The position numbers were made by a program, and so were the translations under genes. Positions 30,520-38,042 of a DNA stretch of 64,000 bases are shown one piece after another. The stretch is from Aldehydirespirator sp963662645. Its GTDB lineage: Bacteria > Actinomycetota > Acidimicrobiia > Acidimicrobiales > Aldehydirespiratoraceae. Under the pieces are notes generated by a model, which was given only the letters and a program-made list of their open reading frames with translations, did no database searches and was not told the origin of the DNA. The stretch is taken from assembly GCA_963662645.2 (NCBI GenBank), contig OY759762.1, positions 2,790,001 through 2,854,000 on the forward strand. The letters are read 5' to 3'. The stretch's first letter is position 1. Every line of letters starts with the position of its first letter.

Positions 30520-31818
30520 ATGAAGCGATTGGGCGTCTTTCTCATGCTGCTGGCGCTGATCGCGGCTGCCTGTGGCGACGATTCCGACGACAGCGACGAA
30601 CGCGCCAGCGTCGAGGCAGCCTCGAGCGATGCGGCGGAGCAAGACGCCGCGACCAGCGATCCAGAGGAGGACGAAGCCGCACCCGCAGCAGAGCCCGAGC
30701 CAGCCGAGGAGCCCGCGCCCGACGCTGCGCCGGAGGAAGAGCCGGCCGAAGAAGAAGCGGAAGGACCAGCGGAAGAAGAAGCGCCAGAGGCGGTGGATGT
30801 CATGGCTGCGGACTTGTCGGGCGTGTGCCCCGATCCATTGGTGCTGCAGACCGACTGGTTCCCGTCCCCTGAGCACGGCTACGCCTACCGCCTGATCGGC
30901 GACGCCGGCGCGCTCGACACCGAGAACGGCGTCTACCGGGGCCCGTTGCTCGACACCGGAATCGACCTCGAGATCCGAGCCGGCGGGCCCTACCTCGGCT
31001 TCGCCCCGACCACCGCAACGATGCAGTTGGACGAGGGGATCCACTTCGGCTACGTGAACACCGACGAGCAGATCGCCGCTTGGGACATCGTGCCCACCGT
31101 CGCGGTGGCTGCGCCCTTCGACACCAACCCGCAGATCCTCATGTGGAGCCCGGAGGCGTACTCCTTCTCCAGCTTCGAGGACATAGGCCAGTCCGACGCG
31201 GCCGTCGTGTACTTCGCCGGAGGGGTCTTCATCGACTACATGGTGGATGCCGGCATCCTCCGCGCCGACCAGGTGGATCCGTCATACGACGGGTCGCCCG
31301 CCCGATTCGTCGCCGAGGGCGGGGCGGTCGTGCAGCAGGGATTCGCGACTAGCGAGCCCTGGCTGTATGAGAACGCGCTGGAAGAGTGGGGCAAGCCGGT
31401 GGACTTCCTGCTCATCCACGACTCGGGCTTCGAGATCTATGCCCAGCCGCTGGTGGTGCGGGCCGCCGTGCTTGAAGAGCTGCGTCCCTGCCTAGAACTG
31501 GCAGTGCCCATCTTCCAGCAGTCGGTGATCGACCACTACGCCGATCCCGGCCCGACCGACGCCGTGATCCTGCAGATCGTCGAGGACCTGGCCTCCTTCT
31601 GGGTGCTGTATCCGGGCCAGATGGAGTACTCGTCGGCTACGGCACTGGCGCTCGGCAATGTCGGCAACGGCCCCGACGACATCGTCGGCAACATGGATGA
31701 CGACCGCATGGAGCGGGTTACCCAACTGCTCAAGGACGTACTCCAGGGCGTGCCTCAGGACATCGAGGCCTCCGACATCTACACGAATGAGTTCATCGAT
31801 CCGTCCATAGGCTTCTGA
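30520..31818 (+). CDS. THI5/SsuA-like ABC substrate-binding lipoprotein
   Basis: A lipoprotein of 432 residues. A short N-terminus and hydrophobic core end in the lipobox LIAAAC, followed by a highly acidic, Ala/Glu/Pro-rich linker of about 75 residues. The rest is an NMT1/THI5-type binding domain: TDWFPSPEHGYAYRL, GIDLEIRAGG, YVNTDEQIAAW and the later SSFEDIGQSDAAVVYFAGG. Family members bind pyrimidine thiamine precursors, sulfonates, nitrate or riboflavin. The GGGGGA run at 30508-30513 lies 6 nt before the ATG at 30520 and so favours that start over the ATG at 30514. A possible promoter (TTGCTT-17-TCAAAT, 30475-30503) precedes it. No permease or ATPase gene is adjacent. Confidence 0.8.
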   Translation: MKRLGVFLMLLALIAAACGDDSDDSDERASVEAASSDAAEQDAATSDPEEDEAAPAAEPEPAEEPAPDAAPEEEPAEEEAEGPAEEEAPEAVDVMAADLSGVCPDPLVLQTDWFPSPEHGYAYRLIGDAGALDTENGVYRGPLLDTGIDLEIRAGGPYLGFAPTTATMQLDEGIHFGYVNTDEQIAAWDIVPTVAVAAPFDTNPQILMWSPEAYSFSSFEDIGQSDAAVVYFAGGVFIDYMVDAGILRADQVDPSYDGSPARFVAEGGAVVQQGFATSEPWLYENALEEWGKPVDFLLIHDSGFEIYAQPLVVRAAVLEELRPCLELAVPIFQQSVIDHYADPGPTDAVILQIVEDLASFWVLYPGQMEYSSATALALGNVGNGPDDIVGNMDDDRMERVTQLLKDVLQGVPQDIEASDIYTNEFIDPSIGF

Positions 31819-31855
31819 GAGCCCCATACGGGAGGCGACGGCGAGGAGTGGTCGC

Positions 31856-32851
31856 ATGACCAGTGCAGCCAAGGTCGTCTCGCGGGTGCCTCTGGTGGAT
31901 CTGACGGGAGCGTTCGCGTTCGGCCCCCGGCGCGATCAGGTGGTCGACACGATCCGGAGGGCCTGCGAGGCAGTGGGGTTCCTGGTGATCACCGGCCACG
32001 GCGTCGCGGACGAAGCGGTGCAGCGGATCGACTCCACGTCTCGGGCTTTCTTCGCCCTCCCCGAGGAGGAGAAACTGGCGTACGTCGGGCCGCCGGGGGT
32101 CTACCGCGGCTTTACTCCCTCCCAGGGCTCGGCCTTGGCGCTCTCCCGCGAGGACGAGTCGCTTCCCGATCTCTGCGAGCTGTACACGGTCAACCGCTTC
32201 GATGATCCCGAGGTGGCTCGCCGAGCTGGACTTCGACAGGGACGGGAGGGGTTCTTCGCCCCGAACATCTGGCCCAACCGCGAGCAGGTTCCGGGCTTCA
32301 GGGAGGCCTTCGAGACCTACTACACGGTGATGGAGGACCTGGCCACGAAGCTGATGCGGCTCCTGGCACTGGCGCTGGAGCTCGACGAGCACTGGTTCGA
32401 CGACAAGATCGCCGACCACATCACCAACCTGACGGTCAACCACTACCCGGCGCTCGACCAGCCGGCGTTGCCGGGGCAGTTCCGCCGGGGCGCGCACTCG
32501 GACTGGGGCAGCCTGACGATCCTGTATCACGACGGCGAGCCGGGCCTGCAGATCATGTCGCCGGAGGGCGACTGGGAGGACGTGCCCGTGGTGGCCGGAT
32601 CGTTCGTGGTGAACCTGGGCGACCTGATGGCTGCCTGGACCAACGATCGCTGGGTGTCGACGCTGCACCGCGTCATCGTTCCCGAGGGGGACCTTGGCGA
32701 CCGTATCTCCATCGCGTTCTTCCACCAGCCCACCTACGACGCCCGCATCGAGTGCATACCGACCTGCACGTCGGCGGACGACCCTCCCCATCACGAGCCG
32801 ACCACATCGGGCGGATGGATCCTGTCGATGCTCGAGAAGACCATCTACTGA
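31856..32851 (+). CDS. Isopenicillin N synthase-like Fe(II) oxygenase (copy 1)
   Basis: A 331-residue non-heme iron oxygenase of the IPNS/2-oxoglutarate dioxygenase superfamily. The N-terminal DIOX_N region is VPLVDLTGAF to ITGHGV. The iron triad is H214-x-D216 (GAHSDWGSL) and H271 (STLHRVIVPEG). R283-x-S285 (DRISIAFF) is the usual 2-oxoglutarate carboxylate anchor. The superfamily includes thymine-7-hydroxylase. The gene follows the binding lipoprotein by 37 bp and precedes the deaminase by 13 bp. It is roughly two-thirds identical by eye to the product encoded at 33522-34529, so the two are paralogues. Confidence 0.85.
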   Translation: MTSAAKVVSRVPLVDLTGAFAFGPRRDQVVDTIRRACEAVGFLVITGHGVADEAVQRIDSTSRAFFALPEEEKLAYVGPPGVYRGFTPSQGSALALSREDESLPDLCELYTVNRFDDPEVARRAGLRQGREGFFAPNIWPNREQVPGFREAFETYYTVMEDLATKLMRLLALALELDEHWFDDKIADHITNLTVNHYPALDQPALPGQFRRGAHSDWGSLTILYHDGEPGLQIMSPEGDWEDVPVVAGSFVVNLGDLMAAWTNDRWVSTLHRVIVPEGDLGDRISIAFFHQPTYDARIECIPTCTSADDPPHHEPTTSGGWILSMLEKTIY

Positions 32852-32864
32852 TCGGTGTTCATCG

Positions 32865-33344
32865 GTGGCGCGGCCTGATCCCGGCGAACTCCTGCCGCTC
32901 GCGTTCGAGCAGGCCCGTCGGGGCTTGGCCGAGGGCGGAGTGCCGATCGGAGCAGCTCTCGTGGATGCTGGCGGTGCGGTGCTCGGAGCCGGATGCAACG
33001 GCAGCGTCCAGCTGGGCGACTTCCTCCTGCACGCCGAGACGGCAGCCGTGCGGGCCGCCGGTCCGTTGCGGGACTACAGCGACACCACGCTGGTGACGAC
33101 GATGACGCCGTGCTGGTATTGCGCTGGGCTGGTGCGTTTCCTGGGCATTGGCGCAGTGGTGGTGGGAGACAGCGAGACTTGGTCTAACGAGGCACTCGGC
33201 TGGCTCGCCGAGGCGGGCGTGTCGACGACCCGGCTCCACGATCAGACCTGCGTGGACATGTTCGCCGACTGGCTGGCGTCCGGCCCGGAGGCGTGGGCAA
33301 GCCTGCCGTCGAGCGCTGACGGCCGCAGGCCGGACAAGGGCTAG
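32865..33344 (+). CDS. Zn-dependent nucleobase deaminase, fungal cytosine-deaminase-like
   Basis: A 159-residue CDA-fold deaminase. The zinc and catalytic residues are H56-A-E58 (LLHAETAAVRAAG) and C83-W-Y-C86 (TPCWYC). The arrangement EGGVPIGAALVDAGG, then DTTLVTTMTPCWYC, then IGAVVVGDSETW, with a C-terminal TCVDMFADWL and PEAW, matches the layout I recall for the small fungal cytosine deaminase Fcy1 better than that of tRNA adenosine deaminases. The C-terminal Asp that follows the Trp in Fcy1 is not evident here, so the substrate may differ. The GTG start lies 13 bp after the first oxygenase gene. Confidence 0.75.
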   Translation: MARPDPGELLPLAFEQARRGLAEGGVPIGAALVDAGGAVLGAGCNGSVQLGDFLLHAETAAVRAAGPLRDYSDTTLVTTMTPCWYCAGLVRFLGIGAVVVGDSETWSNEALGWLAEAGVSTTRLHDQTCVDMFADWLASGPEAWASLPSSADGRRPDKG

Positions 33345-33521
33345 AGGCCGAGCGGATGGGCGCACGAGCCCAGCCCATACGGGCGAGGCCGTGGCCCGAG
33401 CGGCCCGTGAGCGCAGCGAGCAAGAGCGGGAGACACTCCCTCGCAACACGACGGGCTTGCACCTGCCCGCGCACCTCCTTAGGGTCAGGCCGGACAGCGG
33501 GCGATCGGAAAGGGGGCTGAT

Positions 33522-34529
33522 TTGACGCTCGCTCCTTCTGTGGCATCACGGGTGCCGCTGGTGGACCTGTCGGGCGCGTTCGAGCCGGGGCCGCGGCGGG
33601 ACGACGTCGTGGAGACGATCCGGCTGGCCTGCGAGGACGTGGGCTTCCTGGTGATCACCGGCCACGGCGTGCCGGAAGAGGTCGTAGGGAGGGTCGATGC
33701 GGCCTCGCGCCGGCTGTTCGCCCTGCCCCTCGCCGAGAAGATGGCCTGGGCCCGAGCGTCGGACAACCTGCGGGGCTACGTGCCGTTGAAGAGCTCGGCC
33801 CTGGCGCTGGCCCATGACGAGGTCACGCCGCCCGACCTGGCCGAGCTCTACACCGTCGGCCGCTTCGACGATCCCGCGGCCGCCGTGCGGGCCGGGCACC
33901 GGGAGGGGCAGGACCCGGGGAGGTCGGCGTTCTTCGCGCCCAACGTGTGGCCCGACCCCGAGAGGGTTCCCGACTTCCGGGAGGCTCTCATCGCCTGTTA
34001 CGCAGTGCTCGAGGACCTGGCTGCCAGGCTGATTCGGCTGATGGCGCTGGCCCTGGACCTGGACGAGCGCTGGTTCGACGACAAGGTCGCCGAGCACATC
34101 ACCGGCCTCGCCGTCCTTCACTACCCGGCTCTGGAGGCGCCGCCCCTGCCGGGGCAGTACCGGCGGGGGCCGCACACCGACTGGGGCAGCCTCACGATCC
34201 TGTACCACGACGGCCAGCCGGGCCTGCAGATCCTGTCGCCCGACGGCGACTGGGAGGACGTGCCCGTCGTGGCCGGATCGTTCGTGGTGAACCTCGGCGA
34301 TCTGATGGCCGCATGGACCAACGACCGCTGGGTGTCGACCCAGCACCGTGTGATCGTGCCCGAAGGCGTCACCGGCGAGCGCATCTCGGTCGCCTTCTTC
34401 CACCAACCCGCCTACGACGCCCTCATCGAGTGCATCCCCACCTGCACGTCACCCGACGACCCGCCCCGCCACGAGCCGGTCACCTCCGGCGAGTGGATCC
34501 GCCTCATGATCAACAAGACCACCTACTGA
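33522..34529 (+). CDS. Isopenicillin N synthase-like Fe(II) oxygenase (copy 2)
   Basis: A 335-residue paralogue of the oxygenase encoded at 31856-32851, with the same blocks: VPLVDLSGAFEPGPRRDD, ITGHGV, H218-x-D220 (GPHTDWGSL), H275 (STQHRVIVPEG) and R287-x-S289. The start is TTG, supported by GGAAAGGGGG at 33507-33516 just upstream. The 177-bp gap after the deaminase gene holds no recognisable gene. Small differences near the predicted active site (YVPLKSSALALAH instead of FTPSQGSALALSR) suggest the two copies have different substrates or act in sequence. Confidence 0.85.
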   Translation: MTLAPSVASRVPLVDLSGAFEPGPRRDDVVETIRLACEDVGFLVITGHGVPEEVVGRVDAASRRLFALPLAEKMAWARASDNLRGYVPLKSSALALAHDEVTPPDLAELYTVGRFDDPAAAVRAGHREGQDPGRSAFFAPNVWPDPERVPDFREALIACYAVLEDLAARLIRLMALALDLDERWFDDKVAEHITGLAVLHYPALEAPPLPGQYRRGPHTDWGSLTILYHDGQPGLQILSPDGDWEDVPVVAGSFVVNLGDLMAAWTNDRWVSTQHRVIVPEGVTGERISVAFFHQPAYDALIECIPTCTSPDDPPRHEPVTSGEWIRLMINKTTY

Positions 34530-34536
34530 CCGAGGC

Positions 34537-35073
34537 CTATCCGTCTTCGCCGGAATCCCTGTAGTGGGTGACGCCCCCGGGGGTCGTATCGCAGGTCTGG
34601 TTGCGGTGCCTGAGGATCTCGGCCAGCGCGTCCAGCAGAGGCAGCTGGCCCTTGTGCAGCTTGGTTCGGGCCGACTCCATAGTCCACCAGGCCGCCTTGT
34701 CCACCTCGGGGAACTCGCGGACCTCGCCCGAGCCGGGCGGCCACTCGAGTTCGAAGGTGTTGCTGACCACCTGCGTGGCGTCGAAGTCCGCCTCGATCGC
34801 CCATGCGCTGATCCGCTTGCGGCTCGCCGGGCCGGACTCGCCGAGGAAGAGCCTCGACCCGTCCGGCGGAGGCGATCCCAACTCCTCCTCGAACTCCCGC
34901 AGGGCCACCGTCTCGGCGTCTTCGCCCTCGTCGTGCTCGCCCTTGGGAATCGACCAGGCGTGCATGTCCTTGTTGGCCCAGAAGGGTCCGCCGGGATGCA
35001 CCAGCAGCACTTCGACCTCACCGTCGGCGTTCCGCCGGTGAAGTATCAGTCCGGCGCTCCTCTTGCTTGCCAT
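34537..35073 (-). CDS. NUDIX hydrolase
   Basis: A 178-residue NUDIX protein hydrolysing a nucleoside-diphosphate-linked compound. The full NUDIX box is GEHDEGEDAETVALREFEEE followed by LG. The N-terminus SAGLILHRRNADGEVEVLLV and FWANKDMHAWSIPKGE match the small PpsN/MutT-like group often annotated as NTP pyrophosphohydrolase. The ATG at 35073 starts the conserved domain. Its gene is convergent with the oxygenase gene (7 bp apart) and divergent from the cupin-type gene at 35216. The substrate is unknown. Confidence 0.85.
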   Translation of the reverse strand: MASKRSAGLILHRRNADGEVEVLLVHPGGPFWANKDMHAWSIPKGEHDEGEDAETVALREFEEELGSPPPDGSRLFLGESGPASRKRISAWAIEADFDATQVVSNTFELEWPPGSGEVREFPEVDKAAWWTMESARTKLHKGQLPLLDALAEILRHRNQTCDTTPGGVTHYRDSGEDG

Positions 35074-35215
35074 TGCGTGCCGCGATTCCGTAGGCAGACC
35101 GACAGCGGTCATGCGAGTCGTACATGGCCTCGTGCGCGAGCCGGGGGTCCGGTGAAAGCACGGCGAGACTTCCCGACAATACGCTGCATATGAGGGCTCA
35201 AGCCGAGAGGGAGCC

Positions 35216-35833
35216 ATGAGCGATCAGGGCCGAGCATTTGGCCGGGCAGCCAAGCGGGCTGCAGCGGTGGCCGACGCCATGGAAGACATCGCCAAGATCG
35301 ACACCCACGGCCGTGAGCACGGGGGCATCGACCGGGTTGGCCTGGAGCGCATCAAGAAGCGGCTGCTGCTGCTGGCCGAGCGCAACGACCTGTTCAGCGA
35401 CGGCGACTTCCCGCCGCCGGACGCTCCGGGGGCCTCAGTGAGCTACCGCCTCGCCCAGAACGAGCACGACGAGCTGGCGTTGTACCTCCAGTGCGTGAGC
35501 GACGGCACGTCGGCGCCGCCCCACGAGCACACCACCTGGGCCGTGATCGTGGGCATACGCGGCCAGGAGCTGAACCGCCTTTACGGCCCGTGCGCAGGCG
35601 GCGACGAGCCGCAGGTCCAGCAAGAGGTGATGGTCGAGCGGGGCACCGGGGTGGCCATGCTCGGAGACGACGTGCACTCGATCCACGTCGAGGGCGCCGC
35701 CACCAACTTCCACTGCTACGGCCTGGCCCTCGAACGCCTCACGGACCGCCTGTTCTGGCACGCCCGAAGCGCCCAGTGGCGGCCCTACAACGACGCCGGC
35801 CACATAGTCGAAGCCCGCCCCGACCGGACCTAG
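35216..35833 (+). CDS. Cysteine-dioxygenase-like cupin protein
   Basis: A 205-residue protein whose C-terminal half has the type I cysteine dioxygenase pattern. H103 and H105 (PPHEHTTWAVIVGIRGQELN) and H154 (DDVHSIHVEG) form a likely three-histidine iron site, followed by NFHCYGLALERL. The N-terminal 70 residues are helical and charged. Thiol dioxygenases of this family oxidise cysteine, 3-mercaptopropionate or related thiols. Here the HxH spacing fits, but residues that define substrate choice cannot be checked. It is preceded by a 142-bp divergent intergenic region. Confidence 0.7.
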   Translation: MSDQGRAFGRAAKRAAAVADAMEDIAKIDTHGREHGGIDRVGLERIKKRLLLLAERNDLFSDGDFPPPDAPGASVSYRLAQNEHDELALYLQCVSDGTSAPPHEHTTWAVIVGIRGQELNRLYGPCAGGDEPQVQQEVMVERGTGVAMLGDDVHSIHVEGAATNFHCYGLALERLTDRLFWHARSAQWRPYNDAGHIVEARPDRT

Positions 35834-35878
35834 CTGCCGCCCTACCCCGCACTCGTCTTGTCAGACACTAGGGCGTTG

Positions 35879-36403
35879 TCAGTCCGGCGAGCTGCCGCTC
35901 CCGGGGCCGGATCGCCCCAGACGGGGCGTGCCCTCTTTGACAGCGGTCTGCACTATGCGGCCAATGCGAGCGGCTCGGGTCTGATCCCGTTTCGCGTCGG
36001 TCAGCCACACCAAGCACTCCTTGCGCCTCGACGGGGCCAGCGCCTCCCAGGCCGCCGAAGCGCCGTCGTCGGCCAGTGCCTCCTGCAGGTCTGCAGGAGT
36101 CTCGGGAGTGCGGTCGCTTCGGTCGAGCCCGATCCGGATCTCCACCGAATCGCCTGCGCCCTTGCCGATGGCCTGTCGGATCGCGCTGTTGAGGAACAAC
36201 CGGTGACGCCCACGGCCAACGGGAACGAGGGTCGCGGTGAGTTCCGCCCCATCAGCAGTGCCCACGACCGGCGCATGGCCCGGCAGCCCGAACGCATCCG
36301 ACACCGCAGCGGGAACATCCAAAGCCACGTTCATGATGTGGGCGTAGTTCGACGGCAGCTCATAGAGCACCCCGGCAAACCGTTGCTCCCCCGACTCCGC
36401 CAT
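35879..36403 (-). CDS. YdeI/OmpD-associated (DUF1905-type) protein
   Basis: A 174-residue protein with two parts. The N-terminal DUF1905-like beta-barrel region has VGTADGAELTATLVPVGRGR and HRLFLNSAIRQAIGKGAGD. The C-terminal YdeI-type helical region has LQEALADDGASAAWEALAPS and RRKECLVWLTDAKRDQTRAAR. Proteins of this architecture are widespread; their biochemical role is not established, although some relatives are linked to bacteriocin or peptide resistance. The gene is convergent with the dioxygenase-like gene, 45 bp apart. Confidence 0.75.
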   Translation of the reverse strand: MAESGEQRFAGVLYELPSNYAHIMNVALDVPAAVSDAFGLPGHAPVVGTADGAELTATLVPVGRGRHRLFLNSAIRQAIGKGAGDSVEIRIGLDRSDRTPETPADLQEALADDGASAAWEALAPSRRKECLVWLTDAKRDQTRAARIGRIVQTAVKEGTPRLGRSGPGSGSSPD

Positions 36404-36510
36404 TCAGCCTCCCGTGCTCCTGTCCGACTGTCGGCCAGGATTATGCTCCGGCCGGGAGCGGTCACGCGGATCGAGGCCTCGCTGAATGAGTGGGTGGACG
36501 ACTGCGACGC

Positions 36511-36529
36511 ATGACTACACTGTAGTCAT
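36511..36529. promoter_or_regulatory. Perfect 19-bp palindromic operator over an antitoxin start
   Basis: ATGACTACA-C-TGTAGTCAT is a perfect inverted repeat with 9-bp arms and a single central base. Its last two bases are the first two of the start codon at 36528. The position and symmetry are those of an autoregulatory operator for a dimeric ribbon-helix-helix antitoxin. Occupancy would block both transcription start and translation start. Confidence 0.7.
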
Positions 36530-36950
36530 GACTGTTGTATCCATCCGATTCTCGGCGGAACCGGTGCATCGGCGCCTCAAGGACAGTGCTCGGAGGCGGC
36601 GGGTCGGCGTTTCCACGCTCGCAGAGAGGCTCATCGACGAGGGGCTGCGGATGGAGGCCCATCCGGCGATCGCGTTCCGGGAGGGCCCAACCGGCCGGCG
36701 TGCCGTGCTGGCGGGCGGACCCGAGGTGGCAGATGTCGTCGGCTCGATAGTCGGCGGCGATGTGCCGGTCGAGCAGCGGCGAGCCAGGGCGGCCGAACTG
36801 TTGGAGTTGACGCCGTCCATGGTCGATGCGGCCATGGCCTATTACGCCGACCACACCGAGGAGATAGACGCAGAACTGCTTGAGCGCCGCCGGGCCGCGG
36901 ACGAGGCCGAGGCGGCCTGGAGGCACCAAAGGGCCCTGCTCGCGAAGTGA
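36528..36950 (+). CDS. Ribbon-helix-helix/DUF433-like antitoxin
   Basis: A 140-residue protein. The first 45 residues (VVSIRFSAEPVHRRLKDSAR, then VGVSTLAERLIDEGL) look like a ribbon-helix-helix DNA-binding unit. The C-terminal part (IAFREGPTGRRAVLAGG, then LTPSMVDAAMAYYADHTEEI) resembles a DUF433 antitoxin module. The stop overlaps the GTG start of the PIN-like protein, the usual antitoxin-toxin arrangement. A perfect palindrome covers the start, suggesting autorepression. An upstream in-frame start at 36486 would run through the palindrome and is less likely. Confidence 0.75.
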   Translation: MTVVSIRFSAEPVHRRLKDSARRRRVGVSTLAERLIDEGLRMEAHPAIAFREGPTGRRAVLAGGPEVADVVGSIVGGDVPVEQRRARAAELLELTPSMVDAAMAYYADHTEEIDAELLERRRAADEAEAAWRHQRALLAK

Positions 36951-37306
36951 GGCTGCTGCTTGACGAGATGCACGCCCCGGTTGTCGCCGAGACGCTCGGG
37001 GCGTCCGGCCACGATGTGCTGGCGGTGTCGGCCGAACCGGGGCTGCGGGGATGCTCGGACCTCGGTCTGCTTGAGCATGCGTGTGCCGCCAGTCAGGCCA
37101 TAGTCACGGAGAACATCGAAGACTTCTCCTCGCTGGCCGCCAGCTGGGCGAGCGAGTCCCGGCACCACAGCGGCTTGATCTTCACGAGCCCGCGACGTTT
37201 CAACCGGGCGTCACTGGCATATCCGGGCAATCTCATCGCCGCGCTCGAAACGTTCCTCGAGTCCCCACCCATCCAAGGACACTCCTGGCAGTGGTGGCTC
37301 ACATGA
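36947..37306 (+). CDS. PIN-like (DUF5615) toxin
   Basis: A 119-residue PIN-like protein. It starts LLLDEMHAPVVAETLGASGHDV, with the first acidic residue in LLLDE, followed by the SDLGLLEHACAASQAIVTEN segment and IEDFSSL, where Asp/Glu residues would complete a metal site. It is paired with the DUF433-like antitoxin by a GTGA overlap. Toxins of this group are presumed RNases by fold; the target is unknown. A 100-bp gap without features separates it from the convergent RloB gene. Confidence 0.75.
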   Translation: MRLLLDEMHAPVVAETLGASGHDVLAVSAEPGLRGCSDLGLLEHACAASQAIVTENIEDFSSLAASWASESRHHSGLIFTSPRRFNRASLAYPGNLIAALETFLESPPIQGHSWQWWLT

Positions 37307-37406
37307 GAGCCCGCTTGACCAGCAGTACCGCGATGTCGCCCGCGCGGTTTCACCGGCTAGAAGCCATCCGTACACCCACGAAGTGGTGTTCGTCCCGCTC
37401 CGACAC

Positions 37407-38042
37407 CTAACCTCCAGCGTCCGTCGAGTGCTCGTTGGTGATGCGGTCGATGAGTCGCCACATTCCGCTGCTCGGATTCGATCCTGCTGCTCGGCCGTCG
37501 CCCAGATGCTTGTCGTCGAGGGCTAGAGCTCGCATCTTGGCTTCCGGGAACCGCTCCATCAACTCGCTGAGCGCCGCATGGTCAAGGATCTTGTCGCACT
37601 TCAGCAGTTCCTTGGAGATCGCCTGCGCGTCATGCCGTTCGATGTGAGCGGTCTGGTCCTGGAAGTGGAGGATGAACCAGAGTTCGATGCAGGGGTTGGA
37701 CACGGCCACCCCGATGCCGTTGGTGCGAGCCTTCTCGATAGCAGGGCCTACCTTCGGATGCTGGTCGATGTCGAACACGCACCAGTACTCGTCGCTGGCG
37801 CGCCCGCGCCCGCGCCTGGCCTCCCTGGCTTCGTGGCGTTTCGCTGCGACTGCACGGTCAACCACTGTCATCGGAGCGCCGAGGCCGCCTGTGATGTCGA
37901 CTTGGACCCGGTTTCGATAGGCGCGATGCCAGTGGGTCGGATAGCCGGGCTCGGTCTTTCTCCCCTCGGCAAAGACGGCGATCCGGCGCGTCGCTCTGCC
38001 GGTAGGTTGCCGCTTCAGCGGCCGGGATGGGCGGCGCTTCAA
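37407..38042 (-). CDS. RloB/AbiLii-like protein
   Basis: A 211-residue RloB-family protein. It shows the conserved N-terminal IAVFAEGRKTEPGY, a central CVFDIDQHP and the family signature VSNPCIELWFILHF, a pattern that recalls a TOPRIM-like nuclease fold. The start is TTG, overlapping the stop of the ATPase gene as TTGA, so the two are translationally coupled. RloB proteins are paired with AAA ATPases in abortive-infection systems such as lactococcal AbiL (AbiLi/AbiLii). I infer an anti-phage role, probably as the effector subunit. Confidence 0.8.
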   Translation of the reverse strand: MKRRPSRPLKRQPTGRATRRIAVFAEGRKTEPGYPTHWHRAYRNRVQVDITGGLGAPMTVVDRAVAAKRHEAREARRGRGRASDEYWCVFDIDQHPKVGPAIEKARTNGIGVAVSNPCIELWFILHFQDQTAHIERHDAQAISKELLKCDKILDHAALSELMERFPEAKMRALALDDKHLGDGRAAGSNPSSGMWRLIDRITNEHSTDAGG

